Shown in pieces: positions 23,679 to 32,242 of a DNA stretch of 64,000 bases. The position numbers were made by a program, and so were the translations under genes. Under the pieces are notes generated by a model, which saw nothing but the letters and a program-made list of their open reading frames with translations, made no database searches and was not told the origin of the DNA. This stretch comes from Streptomyces sp. CBMA152. GTDB lineage: Bacteria; Actinomycetota; Actinomycetes; Streptomycetales; Streptomycetaceae. The number at the start of each line of letters is the position of its first letter. Position 1 is the stretch's first letter. The stretch spans positions 496,001-560,000 of the forward strand of contig NZ_MECJ01000029.1 of assembly GCF_014596475.1 (NCBI RefSeq). The letters run 5' to 3'.

Positions 23679-24689
23679 ATGACGCCCGGCAACAACGGCG
23701 CGAGCACGCCCGAGGACGACGATCCGTTCGGCTATCTGTACGAGGACGGGCAGGCCTCCGGCGCCACCCCGCCCCGCTCCGGCGGTTACGGCTACGGCTA
23801 CCCCGGTCCGGCCACCCCGCAGCAGCCCGGCGTGCCCAGAACCTCGTACAACCAGGTCCGTACGGTCGGCGAGCGCCAGTACGGCCAGGTCCCGCCGCAG
23901 CAGCAGTACGGCCAGCAGCCTTACGGTCAGCCGCAGCAGCAGTACGGTCAGCAGCCGTACGGGCAGCCCACCGCGCAGTACGCCGCGCCCGAGACGTACC
24001 CCGGTGGTGCCCCCACCCGCCAGGGGCCGCCGTCCGACGGTGGTCACGGCGGCGGACGCGGTGGCCGTGGCCCCAACACCAAGGGTCTGCTGATCGGCGC
24101 GGTCGCGGTCGTCGCGGCGGTCGTCATCGGCATCGGTGTGGCGCTGCTCAGCAACAGCGACAGCAAGAAGGACGACAACGCGGGCGGCAAGCCGTCCGGC
24201 GGCGCGTCCGCCAGCGCCCCCACCCAGCCCTCCGACAAGCCGTCCGACTCGGCCTCCCCGGCGGCGGACCTGCCGAAGCAGGACGCGGCGACGCTGAAGC
24301 TCGGCGGCGGCACGGTGCTGGCCAAGGACGTCAAGGGCGCGGAGGGCACCGGCGGCGCGTACGTCAACGGCTTCAACCAGGTCGGCGCCTCGCTCACCTG
24401 GCAGGCCGATCTGCCGTCCAACGGCGGTTACTTCCTTTACGTGCGGTACGCCAACCCGGCGAAGGAAGCGAACGCGACGGTCACGGTCAACGGGCAGCCG
24501 AACGCGCAGCCGATCCGGCTGGGGAACTTCATAGGGTCCACCGACCCGAACCTCGAGAAGAACTGGCAGACCACCTGGACCCAGGTCACGCTCAAGAAGG
24601 GGACGAACACGATCAAGTTCTCCTGTGAGCAGGGGAACCAGTGCGACGCGATTTTCGACTGGGTCGAGATCAGTAAGACGAAGAAGTAG
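23679..24689 (+). CDS. membrane-anchored CBM35-like protein with YGQP repeats
   Basis: 336 residues from ATG 23679, with GAGGAG at 23664-23669. Residues 1-130 are Pro/Gln/Tyr/Gly-rich and cytoplasmic, with QQQYGQQPYGQP occurring twice. One transmembrane helix (GLLIGAVAVVAAVVIGIGVALL, about 136-157) and a Ser/Lys/Pro linker lead to a C-terminal jelly-roll like carbohydrate-binding module 35 (YVNGFNQVGASLTWQADLPS, YFLYVRYANPAKEANATVTVNG, QTTWTQVTLKKGTNTIKF, CDAIFDWVEI). It probably binds wall or exported polysaccharide at the cell surface; no catalytic domain is present. Confidence 0.82.
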   Translation: MTPGNNGASTPEDDDPFGYLYEDGQASGATPPRSGGYGYGYPGPATPQQPGVPRTSYNQVRTVGERQYGQVPPQQQYGQQPYGQPQQQYGQQPYGQPTAQYAAPETYPGGAPTRQGPPSDGGHGGGRGGRGPNTKGLLIGAVAVVAAVVIGIGVALLSNSDSKKDDNAGGKPSGGASASAPTQPSDKPSDSASPAADLPKQDAATLKLGGGTVLAKDVKGAEGTGGAYVNGFNQVGASLTWQADLPSNGGYFLYVRYANPAKEANATVTVNGQPNAQPIRLGNFIGSTDPNLEKNWQTTWTQVTLKKGTNTIKFSCEQGNQCDAIFDWVEISKTKK

Positions 24690-24715
24690 TCGGCGGGTTA
24701 CGTCTCGTTTCGGGT

Positions 24716-24756
24716 GCGGATCGTGCTGGGTTGCTCGCGCAGTTCCCCGCGCCCCT
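24716..24756. repeat. half copy of the composite repeat core
   Basis: The left arm CGCGCAGTTCCCCGCGCCCC (24736-24755) with the shared flank GGATCGTGCTGGGTTGCT. It overlaps the stop codon of the PfkB-family kinase gene and has no right arm. Confidence 0.7.
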
Positions 24757-25681
24757 AGGGGGCTGTGCTCACGGGGGTTACTTGGACCCTGCCCAGCAAC
24801 TCCCCGTACGCCGCCCCGTCGTACTCCCCCGCCACCGGCGAAAGAACCGTCGCCGCCGACAACGCCACCGCCCGCGTCAGGCGGTCCGGCCATGGCAGGT
24901 TGTCCACCAGGGACGACAACAGGGCCGCGACCGCCGAGTCGCCCGCGCCCGTGGGGTTGCCGTGGACCTTGGCCGGTGGGGTTGCCTGCCAGGTTCCGTC
25001 CGGGGTGACCGCCAGCATGCCCTCGGCGCCGAGTGAGGCGACCACCGCGTGCGCGCCCCGGCGGCGCGCTTCCCGGGCCGCGCGCAGGGGCTCGCGGGAG
25101 CCGGTGAGGCGGGCCAGTTCGTCGGCGTTGGGCTTGACCAGGTCGGGGCGGGCGGCGAGGCCCCGGCGCAGGGGTTCGCCGCTGGTGTCCAGGAGGACCG
25201 GGACACCGGCCGTGCGGGCCCGACGGATCAGGTCCGCGTACGCGCCCACCGGCACCCCCGGCGGCAGGCTGCCGCAGAGCGCCACCGCGTCCGCCTCCCG
25301 CAGCAGCGACTCGTACGCCGCCAGGAACGTGTCCCACTCGGCGGCCGTGATCTGCGGGCCCGGCTCGTTGAGCTGGGTGGTGTCGCCGGTGGCCGAGTCC
25401 ACCACCGCGATCGTGCGGCGGGTGGTCCCGGCGACCGGGACCAGCGCGTCGACGGGCGCCAGCGGGGCGAGCAGTTCGCGCAGGACCGCGCCGGTGCGGC
25501 CGCCCGCGAAGCCGGTGACCACGCTCTCGTGGCCGAGCGCGGCCAGTACGCGGGCGACGTTCACGCCCTTGCCGCCGGGCCGTTCGGTGACCTCGTCCAC
25601 GCGGTGACTCGCGTGCGGGACGAGGGCCGGGACCCGGTAGGTGATGTCGAGCGCGGTGTTCAGCGTGACGGTGAGGATCAC
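24755..25681 (-). CDS. PfkB family sugar kinase (1-phosphofructokinase-like)
   Basis: 308 residues from GTG 25681. It starts MILTVTLNTALDITYRVP, the form typical of FruK/tagatose-6-phosphate kinases, with PGGKGVNVARVLAALGH (PfkB signature 1) and HGNPTGAGDSAVAALLSSLVD (signature 2, catalytic Asp in GAGD, around 245). It phosphorylates a sugar phosphate with ATP. The position 111 bp downstream of nagA on the same strand suggests an aminosugar-related substrate, but fructose-1-phosphate or tagatose-6-phosphate cannot be excluded. Its stop codon lies inside a copy of the dispersed repeat. Confidence 0.85.
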   Translation of the reverse strand: MILTVTLNTALDITYRVPALVPHASHRVDEVTERPGGKGVNVARVLAALGHESVVTGFAGGRTGAVLRELLAPLAPVDALVPVAGTTRRTIAVVDSATGDTTQLNEPGPQITAAEWDTFLAAYESLLREADAVALCGSLPPGVPVGAYADLIRRARTAGVPVLLDTSGEPLRRGLAARPDLVKPNADELARLTGSREPLRAAREARRRGAHAVVASLGAEGMLAVTPDGTWQATPPAKVHGNPTGAGDSAVAALLSSLVDNLPWPDRLTRAVALSAATVLSPVAGEYDGAAYGELLGRVQVTPVSTAP

Positions 25682-25792
25682 GAGGTGATCATGCCAAAGA
25701 CACCGTGGCCGGGCCCAGACCCCGTAAACGGTTCGCAGCGGACGGAGTCCTGGACCTCGACGGTCCGGAAACCGCCACCGGCCATGGTCGAC

Positions 25793-26938
25793 TCAGACCC
25801 GGCCCGGCTCCACGATCCACTCGCCGCGCCGCATCACGCCCCTGACCGTGAACTCCGCGTCCAGGACCACCAGATCCGCGTCCTTGCCCGGTTCGAGGGA
25901 GCCGACCCTGTCGTACACGCCGAGCAGGCGCGCCGGATTGGCCGAGATGGCGCGGACGGTGTCCTCGACCGAGAGGCCGTCGATCGTCACCGCGCGGCGG
26001 AACGCGCGGTCCAGGGTGAGCGTGGAGCCCGCGATCGAGCCGCCCTCGACGAGGCGGGCGACGCCCTCCTTGACCTCGACCTCCAGCGGCCCGAGGTGGT
26101 AGAGCCCGTCGCCGAACCCGGCCGCGTCCATCGCGTCCGTGATGAACGCGACCTGGCCCGCACCCTTGTGGTGGAAGGCGAGTTCGAGCGCGGCGGGGTG
26201 CAGATGCGTTCCGTCGTTGATCAGCTCGACGGTGATCCGCTCGTCCTCCAGGAGCGCGGCGATCGGGCCGGGCGCGCGGTGGCCGAGCGCGGGCATCGCG
26301 TTGAAGAGGTGGGTGGCGACGGTGGCGCCCGCGTCGATCGCCTCGGCCGTCTGCTCGTACGTGGCGTCGGTGTGGCCGATGGCCGCGACGACGCCGTGCT
26401 CGGCGAGCAGCCGTACGGAGTCGAGGCCGCCGGGCAGTTCGGTGGCGAGCGTGAACATCTTCGCGGTGCCGCGTGCGGCGTCCATCAGCTTGCGCACCTC
26501 GGCCGGGTCCGGGTGGCGCAGCAGGTCCTCGCTGTGCGCGCCCTTGCGGCACGGCGAGATGAACGGGCCCTCGAAGTGGATGCCCGCCAGGTCGCCCTGC
26601 TCGACCAGCTCGGACAGGAGGCCTGCGCGCTGGGCCAGGTAGTCCATCTCGCCGGTGACGGTGGAGGCGACGATGGTGGTGGTGCCGTGCAGCCGGTGGG
26701 TGTGGACGCCCTTGAGGACGTCCTCGACCGTGCCGTTGGTGAAGGAGGCGCCGCCGCCGCCGTGTACGTGCATGTCGACGAAGCCGGGGACGACCCAGTG
26801 GCCGGTGAGGTCGACGCGGGCCGCGTCGTCCGGCGCCGAACCGGCGATCTTCCCGCCCTCGACGATCACGCGTCCGTTCTCGACGACGCCGGTCGGCAGG
26901 ACGACGCGGGCGCCGGAGAGAACACTGCTAGCGGCCAT
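25793..26938 (-). CDS. nagA: N-acetylglucosamine-6-phosphate deacetylase
   Basis: 381 residues from ATG 26938. It has amidohydrolase features: GHWVVPGFVDMHVHGGGGASF (metal HxH), the catalytic-face GIHFEGPFISPCRKGAH, IGHTDATYEQ, ATHLFNAMPALGHRAPG, LINDGTHLHP and FITDAMDAAG with the catalytic Asp. It converts GlcNAc-6-P to GlcN-6-P and acetate, the committed step of chitin and cell-wall aminosugar use. It overlaps the stop of the ROK kinase gene as TGATG, so the operon is nagK-nagA; a DasR-type site lies upstream of nagK. Confidence 0.96.
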   Translation of the reverse strand: MAASSVLSGARVVLPTGVVENGRVIVEGGKIAGSAPDDAARVDLTGHWVVPGFVDMHVHGGGGASFTNGTVEDVLKGVHTHRLHGTTTIVASTVTGEMDYLAQRAGLLSELVEQGDLAGIHFEGPFISPCRKGAHSEDLLRHPDPAEVRKLMDAARGTAKMFTLATELPGGLDSVRLLAEHGVVAAIGHTDATYEQTAEAIDAGATVATHLFNAMPALGHRAPGPIAALLEDERITVELINDGTHLHPAALELAFHHKGAGQVAFITDAMDAAGFGDGLYHLGPLEVEVKEGVARLVEGGSIAGSTLTLDRAFRRAVTIDGLSVEDTVRAISANPARLLGVYDRVGSLEPGKDADLVVLDAEFTVRGVMRRGEWIVEPGRV

Positions 26939-27906
26939 CAGGCGGTTACCTCCGTGGAAGGGGGAGTGGGGGCGCCGGGGTGCTCCGGCTTCGCGAGCAG
27001 GTCCCAGGCGAGCAGGCCCGCGCCCAGGCAGCCCGCCGTGTCGCCGAGGGCCGCCGGGACGATCGAGGGCAGCTTCTGGAACGTCACGCGCTCCTGGACG
27101 GCCGCCCGTAGCGGTACGAACAAGGTTTCCCCGGCTTCGGCGAGTCCGCCACCGATGATCAGCGTGCGGGGGTCGAGCAGGGTGAGCGCGGTGACCAGGC
27201 CGTCGGCGAGCGCGTCGACCGCGTCCTGCCAGACGGCGATCGCCTTCGGGTCGCCGGACTCGACGGCCTTGGCGCAGTCCGCCGCGTCCGCGTCCGTGTC
27301 GCCGCTCGCCTCGGCCCACGCCTGGGTGACGGCGGAGGCGGACGCGAGGCGCTCCAGGCAGCCCCGCTGGCCGCAGCCGCACTGGATGCCGCCGGGGCGT
27401 ACGACGATGTGGCCGATCTCGCCCGCGTAACCGTGGGCGCCCGGCTCGATGCGGCCGTCGATCCCGATGGCCCCGGCGATCCCGGTGCCGAGCGGGATGA
27501 ACAGGAACCGGTCGGCGCCCTTGCCCGCGCCGATGCGGCCCTCGGCGAGGCCGCCGGTGCGCACGTCGTGGCCGAGGGCGACCGGGATGCCGTCCAGGCG
27601 CTCGCTGAGCAGGCGCCGCATCGGGACGTCGTGCCAGCCCAGGTTGGCCGCGTAGACCGCGATGCCGTTCTCGGCGTCGACGATGCCGGGCACGGCGACG
27701 CCGGCTGCCAGCGCGCTCTCGCCGAGGCGCTCCTCGCCGTACGCCCGCAGCTCGGCGGCGAAGTCGAGGATGCCCTCGACGACGGCGTCCGCGCCGCGCT
27801 CGCGGCCGGTGGGCCTGCGGGTCTCGTGCAGCAGGCTGCCGTCCACCCCGATGAGGGCGGCTTTCATCCCGGTGCCGCCCACATCCAGGGCGATGACGTG
27901 TCTCAC
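26938..27906 (-). CDS. nagK: ROK family N-acetylglucosamine kinase
   Basis: 322 residues from GTG 27906; ATG 27933 is less likely because it abuts the dre operator. The ATP site is IALDVGGTGMKAAL, followed by VAVPGIVDAENG, FIPLGTGIAGAI, the sugar-binding GYAGEIGHIVV and the ROK zinc motif GIQCGCGQRGCLERLAS (CxCGxxGCxE). It probably phosphorylates internalised GlcNAc to GlcNAc-6-P, feeding NagA, whose gene it overlaps. Members also use glucose, so specificity is inferred from the operon and the operator. Divergent from a sugar-binding lipoprotein gene. Confidence 0.9.
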   Translation of the reverse strand: MRHVIALDVGGTGMKAALIGVDGSLLHETRRPTGRERGADAVVEGILDFAAELRAYGEERLGESALAAGVAVPGIVDAENGIAVYAANLGWHDVPMRRLLSERLDGIPVALGHDVRTGGLAEGRIGAGKGADRFLFIPLGTGIAGAIGIDGRIEPGAHGYAGEIGHIVVRPGGIQCGCGQRGCLERLASASAVTQAWAEASGDTDADAADCAKAVESGDPKAIAVWQDAVDALADGLVTALTLLDPRTLIIGGGLAEAGETLFVPLRAAVQERVTFQKLPSIVPAALGDTAGCLGAGLLAWDLLAKPEHPGAPTPPSTEVTA

Positions 27907-27934
27907 GGGGGACAGTCTGGCTCGTTCACCCATG

Positions 27935-27950
27935 AAAGGTCTAGTCCACT
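27935..27950. promoter_or_regulatory. DasR-responsive element (dre) upstream of nagKA
   Basis: AAAGGTCTAGTCCACT matches 13 of 16 positions of the DasR consensus ACTGGTCTAGACCACT. It lies 29 bp before the nagK start. GlcN-6-P relieves DasR repression in S. coelicolor. Confidence 0.8.
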
Positions 27951-28044
27951 CACCGTGTGACGGGTAAGCGTTTTCCCAAGTCCCGTACGGATTGGGGGCG
28001 TACGCGCGTTCGCCTCGCGGCAGAAGTTGCGGAAGTGAGACCCA

Positions 28045-28060
28045 AGTGGTGTAGACCTCA
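28045..28060. promoter_or_regulatory. second dre-like site upstream of the sugar-binding protein gene
   Basis: AGTGGTGTAGACCTCA matches 12 of 16 positions of the same consensus and lies 102 bp before the lipoprotein start, suggesting that both divergent transcripts respond to DasR. Confidence 0.65.
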
Positions 28061-28161
28061 GCCCCGGCTGCGGGAGAAGATCGCAGCTCATGTAGACAGG
28101 ACGTTGCGAACAGGGCGTTCACGGGGGAACGACTGGCAACAACGAGGGTGGAGCAGTACAC

Positions 28162-29430
28162 GTGCAGCGGCGACGCTTGGCAGGGACGACGGCGGCGGTT
28201 GTCGCACTCGGTATGACAGTCGGCCTCTCCGGATGCGGCAGCGACAGCGGCTCCGGGAGCGTCACCCTCAAGCTGGTCGCCGCCGACTACGACATCGCGG
28301 GCGGCGACTCCACCAAGGCGTACTGGCACAACGTTGTCAGCGAGTTCGAGAAGAAGAACCCCGGCATCAAGGTCGACGTCTCCGTCTACTCCTGGGACGT
28401 CGTCGACGCCAAGGTCGCCGAGATGGTGAAGGCGGGCAACGCCCCCGACATCGCGCAGATCGGCGCGTACTCCGACTACGCCGCGAGCGGCAAGCTCTAC
28501 GCCGTCGACCAGATGCTCTCCATCCCCGTCCAGGCCAACTTCCTGGCGCCGCTCGCGGACGCGGGCGAGATGAAGCGCACCCAGTACGGCATCCCGTTCG
28601 TCGCCTCCACGCGGCTGCTCTTCTACAACAAGACGCTGTTCAAGAAGGCGCACATCGAGCCCCCCACCACCTGGGCCCAGCTGGAGGCCGACGCCAAGGC
28701 GCTGAAGGCCAAGGGTGTGAAGACCCCGTTCGCGCTGCCGCTCGGCAGCGAGGAGGCCCAGGCCGAGACGATGATGTGGCTGCTCAGCGGGGGTGGCGGT
28801 TACGTCAACCAGGTCGCCGGGTACGACATCGACTCCCCGGAGAACGTCAAGACGTTCCAGTGGCTGAAGAAGGACCTCGTACAAGCGGGTCTCACGGGAC
28901 CGGTCGCGCCCGGCAAGCTCAACCGGCAGGCCGCGTTCGACGCCTTCGCCAAGGGTGACGTCGGCATGCTCAACGGCCACCCGTCGCTGATGGGGGAGGC
29001 CCGCAAGAAGGGCGTGGACTACGGGATGGTCCCGCTGCCCGGCGTCGAGGGCAAGGCCAAGGCGGCGATGGGCGTCGCCGACTGGATCATGGGCTTCAAG
29101 CAGAACGGCCACCGCGAGCAGATCGGGAAGTTCCTGGACTTCACGTTCAACGACCAGAACGTGTCGACGTTCGCGGACAAGTACGACCTGCTGCCCGCGA
29201 CGCGCTCGGCGTCCCAGGCGATGCAGAAGGACGGCAAGCACCAGGACCTCGACCAGTTCCTGGCCGCCCTGCCGACCTCGGAGCTGCCGCCGGTCGGCAA
29301 GACGTCGTGGCCCAGGGTCAGCGAGGCGATCAAGAAGCGGATCGGCGCGGCGGTCCAGGAGAACGACGACCCGAAGGCGGTCCTGGAGGGCATCGCGAAG
29401 GTGGCCCTGGACGCGGAGAGCGCGGAGTAG
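28162..29430 (+). CDS. sugar ABC transporter substrate-binding lipoprotein
   Basis: 422 residues from GTG 28162, with GGTGGAG upstream. The signal peptide ends in lipobox GLSGC (Cys 25). It is an SBP_bac_1 fold: FEKKNPGIKVDVSVYSWDVVDAKVAEMVKAGNAPDIAQIG, YGIPFVASTRLLFYNKTLFKKA, FAKGDVGMLNGHPSLMGEARKKG. It binds a sugar outside the membrane for an ABC importer. No permease or ATPase gene follows, so it is an orphan binding protein and may use a shared MsiK-energised importer. The dre sites suggest an aminosugar ligand. A DUF3263 gene follows. Confidence 0.92.
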   Translation: MQRRRLAGTTAAVVALGMTVGLSGCGSDSGSGSVTLKLVAADYDIAGGDSTKAYWHNVVSEFEKKNPGIKVDVSVYSWDVVDAKVAEMVKAGNAPDIAQIGAYSDYAASGKLYAVDQMLSIPVQANFLAPLADAGEMKRTQYGIPFVASTRLLFYNKTLFKKAHIEPPTTWAQLEADAKALKAKGVKTPFALPLGSEEAQAETMMWLLSGGGGYVNQVAGYDIDSPENVKTFQWLKKDLVQAGLTGPVAPGKLNRQAAFDAFAKGDVGMLNGHPSLMGEARKKGVDYGMVPLPGVEGKAKAAMGVADWIMGFKQNGHREQIGKFLDFTFNDQNVSTFADKYDLLPATRSASQAMQKDGKHQDLDQFLAALPTSELPPVGKTSWPRVSEAIKKRIGAAVQENDDPKAVLEGIAKVALDAESAE

Positions 29431-29473
29431 GTACGGGGTGGGTTCGTCACCGCGACCCGATACGTTGGATCGT

Positions 29474-29710
29474 ATGACCGACAACCCCCTCGGCGAGCGC
29501 GAGAAGGCCGTGCTCGCCATGGAAGCCCGTTCCTGGGCCGGCCCCGGCGCCAAGGAGCGGGCCGTACGGGAGCGGCTGGGGATCTCGCCGACCCACTACT
29601 ACCAGCTCCTCAACGCCCTCCTCGACGACGAGCACGCCCTCGCCCACGACCCGGTCACGGTCAACCGCCTGCGCCGGGTGCGCGAGGCGCAGCGCGAACG
29701 ACGTTCGTAA
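29474..29710 (+). CDS. DUF3263 small helix-turn-helix-like protein
   Basis: 78 residues from ATG 29474; TACGTT sits seven bases upstream, so the gene is probably leaderless. The sequence GEREKAVLAMEARSWAGPGAKERAVRERLGISPTHYYQLLNALLDD is the DUF3263 signature and reads as a helical winged-HTH-like segment, followed by RLRRVREAQRERRS. Widely conserved beside trehalose or ots genes in actinobacteria; function unknown, possibly DNA binding. Confidence 0.88.
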   Translation: MTDNPLGEREKAVLAMEARSWAGPGAKERAVRERLGISPTHYYQLLNALLDDEHALAHDPVTVNRLRRVREAQRERRS

Positions 29711-29755
29711 CGCAGCGCCATGGCTGTGGCCCGACCTCGCCGCTAGGGTCGTGCC

Positions 29756-30598
29756 ATGGGCAGCCAACCGCACCCCCTGCCGACCCCTGCCACCTCCGCC
29801 GGACGCGACGCTCTCGCCGCGATCCTGGCGACGCCCGAGCGGGCCGTGGTCGCGCTCGACTTCGACGGCACGCTCGCCGAGATCGTCCCCGACCCGGAGC
29901 AGGCCCGCGCCCACCCCGGCGCCGTCCCCGCGCTCGCCGCGCTCGCGCCCAAGGTCGCCTCGGTCGCGGTGATCACCGGGCGTCCGGCGGGTGTGGCCGT
30001 ACGGTACGGGGGCTTCGCGGGCGTCCCCGGTCTCGAACACCTCGTCGTGCTCGGCCATTACGGGGCCGAGCGCTGGGACGCGGTCAGCGGGACCGTGCAC
30101 GCCCCGGCGCCGCACCCCGGTGTCGCGGCCGCGCGGGCCGAACTCCCGGGCGTACTCGACACGCACGGGGCGTGGCGGGGCACGTGGATCGAGGAGAAGG
30201 GGCAGGCTGTCGCGGTCCATACGCGGCGGGCCAGCGACCCCGAAGCCGCGTTCGCCGCGCTCCATTCCCCGCTGGCCTCGCTCGCCGCCCGGCACGGGCT
30301 GATCCTGGAGCCCGGGCGGCTGGTCCTGGAGCTGCGTCCGCCGGGGATGGACAAGGGGATGGCGTTGGCGGAGTACCTGCGGGAGGTTGGGGCGTCGGCC
30401 GTTTTGTACGCGGGGGACGACTTGGGTGACCTGCCCGCGTTCGCGGCGGTGGAGAAGTTGCGCTCGGACGGGGTGCCGGGGCTGCTGGTGTGCAGCGGGT
30501 CTGCGGAGGTCCCTGAACTGGCGGAACGGGCGGACGTGTTGGTGCCGGGTCCGTCGGCGGTGGTCGCGTTCCTGTCGACGCTGGCATCCCGCTTGTAG
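29756..30598 (+). CDS. otsB: trehalose-6-phosphate phosphatase
   Basis: 280 residues from ATG 29756, preceded by TAGGGT six bases upstream and no Shine-Dalgarno. HAD motifs are VVALDFDGTLAEIVPDPEQ (nucleophile DxDGT), VAVITGRPAG, LELRPPGMDKGMAL (lysine) and LYAGDDLGDLPAF (metal-binding acidic pair). It removes phosphate from trehalose-6-P to give trehalose, a compatible solute and spore reserve. It faces otsA convergently across a repeat element, so the two steps are encoded side by side but transcribed separately. Confidence 0.94.
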   Translation: MGSQPHPLPTPATSAGRDALAAILATPERAVVALDFDGTLAEIVPDPEQARAHPGAVPALAALAPKVASVAVITGRPAGVAVRYGGFAGVPGLEHLVVLGHYGAERWDAVSGTVHAPAPHPGVAAARAELPGVLDTHGAWRGTWIEEKGQAVAVHTRRASDPEAAFAALHSPLASLAARHGLILEPGRLVLELRPPGMDKGMALAEYLREVGASAVLYAGDDLGDLPAFAAVEKLRSDGVPGLLVCSGSAEVPELAERADVLVPGPSAVVAFLSTLASRL

Positions 30599-30601
30599 AG
30601 C

Positions 30602-30765
30602 ACCCCACCCCACCCCTTCCCGAAACTCTCCGAGGGATCTCAGCCAACGTCAAAGGAGGGCCCGAAGGGCCCATCAAGGGGCGCGGGGAACTGCGCGATC
30701 AGCCCCCACCGGTCCGCAGACGAACGACACCCGCCGGAGGCTTTCGGGAAGGGGCGGGGTGGGGG
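30602..30765. repeat. composite GC-rich repeat element, copy 2
   Basis: Terminal box CCCACCCCACCCCTTCCC (from about 30604) and its inverted partner GGGAAGGGGCGGGGTGGGGG (to 30766) flank the core GGGGCGCGGGGAACTGCGCG (30678-30697). The inner hairpin GGGCCC-GAA-GGGCCC (30658-30672) is identical to that in copy 1. It separates the convergent otsB and otsA genes and probably ends both transcripts. Confidence 0.75.
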
Positions 30766-30769
30766 AAAC

Positions 30770-32167
30770 TCAGCGCCCGTCGGCGGACCGCAGCGCTTCC
30801 ACCTGGTCCAGGAACCACCGCTGCGGCGGCAACGCAGTCGCCGCGGCAGCCAGCCGCTTCGTGCGGGCGGCACGCTCCTCCCGGCCCATGGACAACGCCT
30901 CATGCAGCGCGGACGCCGTCCCGGACACGTCGTACGGGTTCACCACCAGCGCGTCAGAACCAAGCTCCTCCCACGCCCCCGCCTCCCGCGACAGCACCAG
31001 CGCGCAGCCCTCGTCGGACACCACCGGCACCTCCTTGGCGACCAGGTTCATCCCGTCCCGGATGGGATTCACCAACGCCACGTCCGCCAGCCGGTACGCC
31101 GCCAGCGACCGCGCGAAGTCGTCCTTGACGTGCAGCACGACCGGGGTCCAACCAGGCCTCCCGTACGCGGAGTTGATGGACGAAGCCACCCGTGCCACCT
31201 CCGCCGTGTACTCCCGGTACACCGCCAGATCCTGCCGCGACGGATACGCGAAAGCGACATGCACCACCCGCTCCCGCCACTCCGCCCGCTCCTCAAGCAG
31301 CTGCCGATACGCCAGCAGCCCCCGCACGATGTTCTTCGACAGCTCCGTGCGGTCGACCCGTACGATCGCCTGCCGGCCCGCGCCGATTTCCGCCCGCAGC
31401 GCCGCCATCCGCGACTCCACGTCCGGCTCATGGGCGCGCTGCCGCAGGAACTCCGCGTCCGCGCCCAGCGCGTGCACCCCGATCCGGGTGGAGCCGGTTC
31501 CGCCAAGGACCACGGAACAGCAGCGCGTGAACGCGTCCGCCCACCGGTGGGTCAGGAAGCCCAACCGGTCCGCGCCGAGCATCCCCCGCAGCAGCTGCTC
31601 GGCCACGTCGTCCGGCAGCATCCGGAAGTACTCCACCGGCGCCCACGGCGTGTGCGAGAAGTGCCCGATCCGCAGGTCGGGGCGGAGTTCGCGGAGCATC
31701 CCCGGGACCAGGGCCAGGTGGTAGTCCTGGACGAGGACCGTCGCCCCGTCCGCCGCCGCCTCCGCCAGCGCCTGGGCGAACGCCCGGTTGTACGTCTCGT
31801 ACGCCCCCCACTGCCGTCGGAACTCCGCGTCGAAGACCGGCTCCAGAGGCGTCTGGTACAGCATGTGGTGGACGAACCAGAGCACCGAGTTCGCGATCCC
31901 GTTGTACGCGTCCGCGTGCACGGAGGCGTCGATGTCCAGCATCCGCACACCCGGCTCGGCGACCCCGCGCCGCACGGCCTCCCGGTCGCCGTCGCCGAGC
32001 GCCGAGCACACCCACAGCGAGTCCGCGTCCTGGCCGATCGCGGAGAGGCCCGAGACCATTCCGCCGCCGCCGCGCCGGGACGTGAGGGTCCCGTCGTCGC
32101 CGAGGGCGTAGGAGACCGGGCCGCGGTTGGACGCGACGAGGACCTGGGCAGCGCGCGCGGAGACCAT
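30770..32167 (-). CDS. otsA: trehalose-6-phosphate synthase (GT20)
   Basis: 465 residues from ATG 32167. TAGGTT ends seven bases upstream, supporting a leaderless start there; GTG 32173 is the alternative. GT20 features: VASNRGPVSYAL, the GGGGMVSGL loop for the phosphate, LVQDYHLALVPGMLR, IGHFSHTPWAPVEYFRML, VDRTELSKNIVRGLLAY, ALVNPIRDGMNLVAKE with the nucleotide-sugar contacts, and LSREAGAWEELG. It makes trehalose-6-P from UDP- or GDP-glucose and glucose-6-P. Partner phosphatase otsB lies convergent, and the GpgS gene lies upstream on the same strand. Confidence 0.94.
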   Translation of the reverse strand: MVSARAAQVLVASNRGPVSYALGDDGTLTSRRGGGGMVSGLSAIGQDADSLWVCSALGDGDREAVRRGVAEPGVRMLDIDASVHADAYNGIANSVLWFVHHMLYQTPLEPVFDAEFRRQWGAYETYNRAFAQALAEAAADGATVLVQDYHLALVPGMLRELRPDLRIGHFSHTPWAPVEYFRMLPDDVAEQLLRGMLGADRLGFLTHRWADAFTRCCSVVLGGTGSTRIGVHALGADAEFLRQRAHEPDVESRMAALRAEIGAGRQAIVRVDRTELSKNIVRGLLAYRQLLEERAEWRERVVHVAFAYPSRQDLAVYREYTAEVARVASSINSAYGRPGWTPVVLHVKDDFARSLAAYRLADVALVNPIRDGMNLVAKEVPVVSDEGCALVLSREAGAWEELGSDALVVNPYDVSGTASALHEALSMGREERAARTKRLAAAATALPPQRWFLDQVEALRSADGR

Positions 32168-32242
32168 GGACACGAACCTAGCCCGTACTGGAATGCCTCA
32201 AACGTACGAACGGCGGCACGGACCCCTGATGGACACGCCGGC

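Noticed and set aside
23381..23707. 108-codon minus-strand ORF over the MITE-like element
   Set aside because: Coincides with the inverted-repeat element and has no ribosome binding site or conserved domain.
22581..25337. 918-codon open frame on the minus strand
   Set aside because: Runs antisense through cdgB, the CBM gene and into the PfkB-family gene in another frame. Composition is that of a GC-rich shadow, and only the true frames show domain motifs.
26938..29553. 871-codon minus-strand frame containing the ROK kinase
   Set aside because: Only the part from GTG 27906 downward has kinase motifs. The remainder is antisense to the lipoprotein gene and crosses the dre sites.
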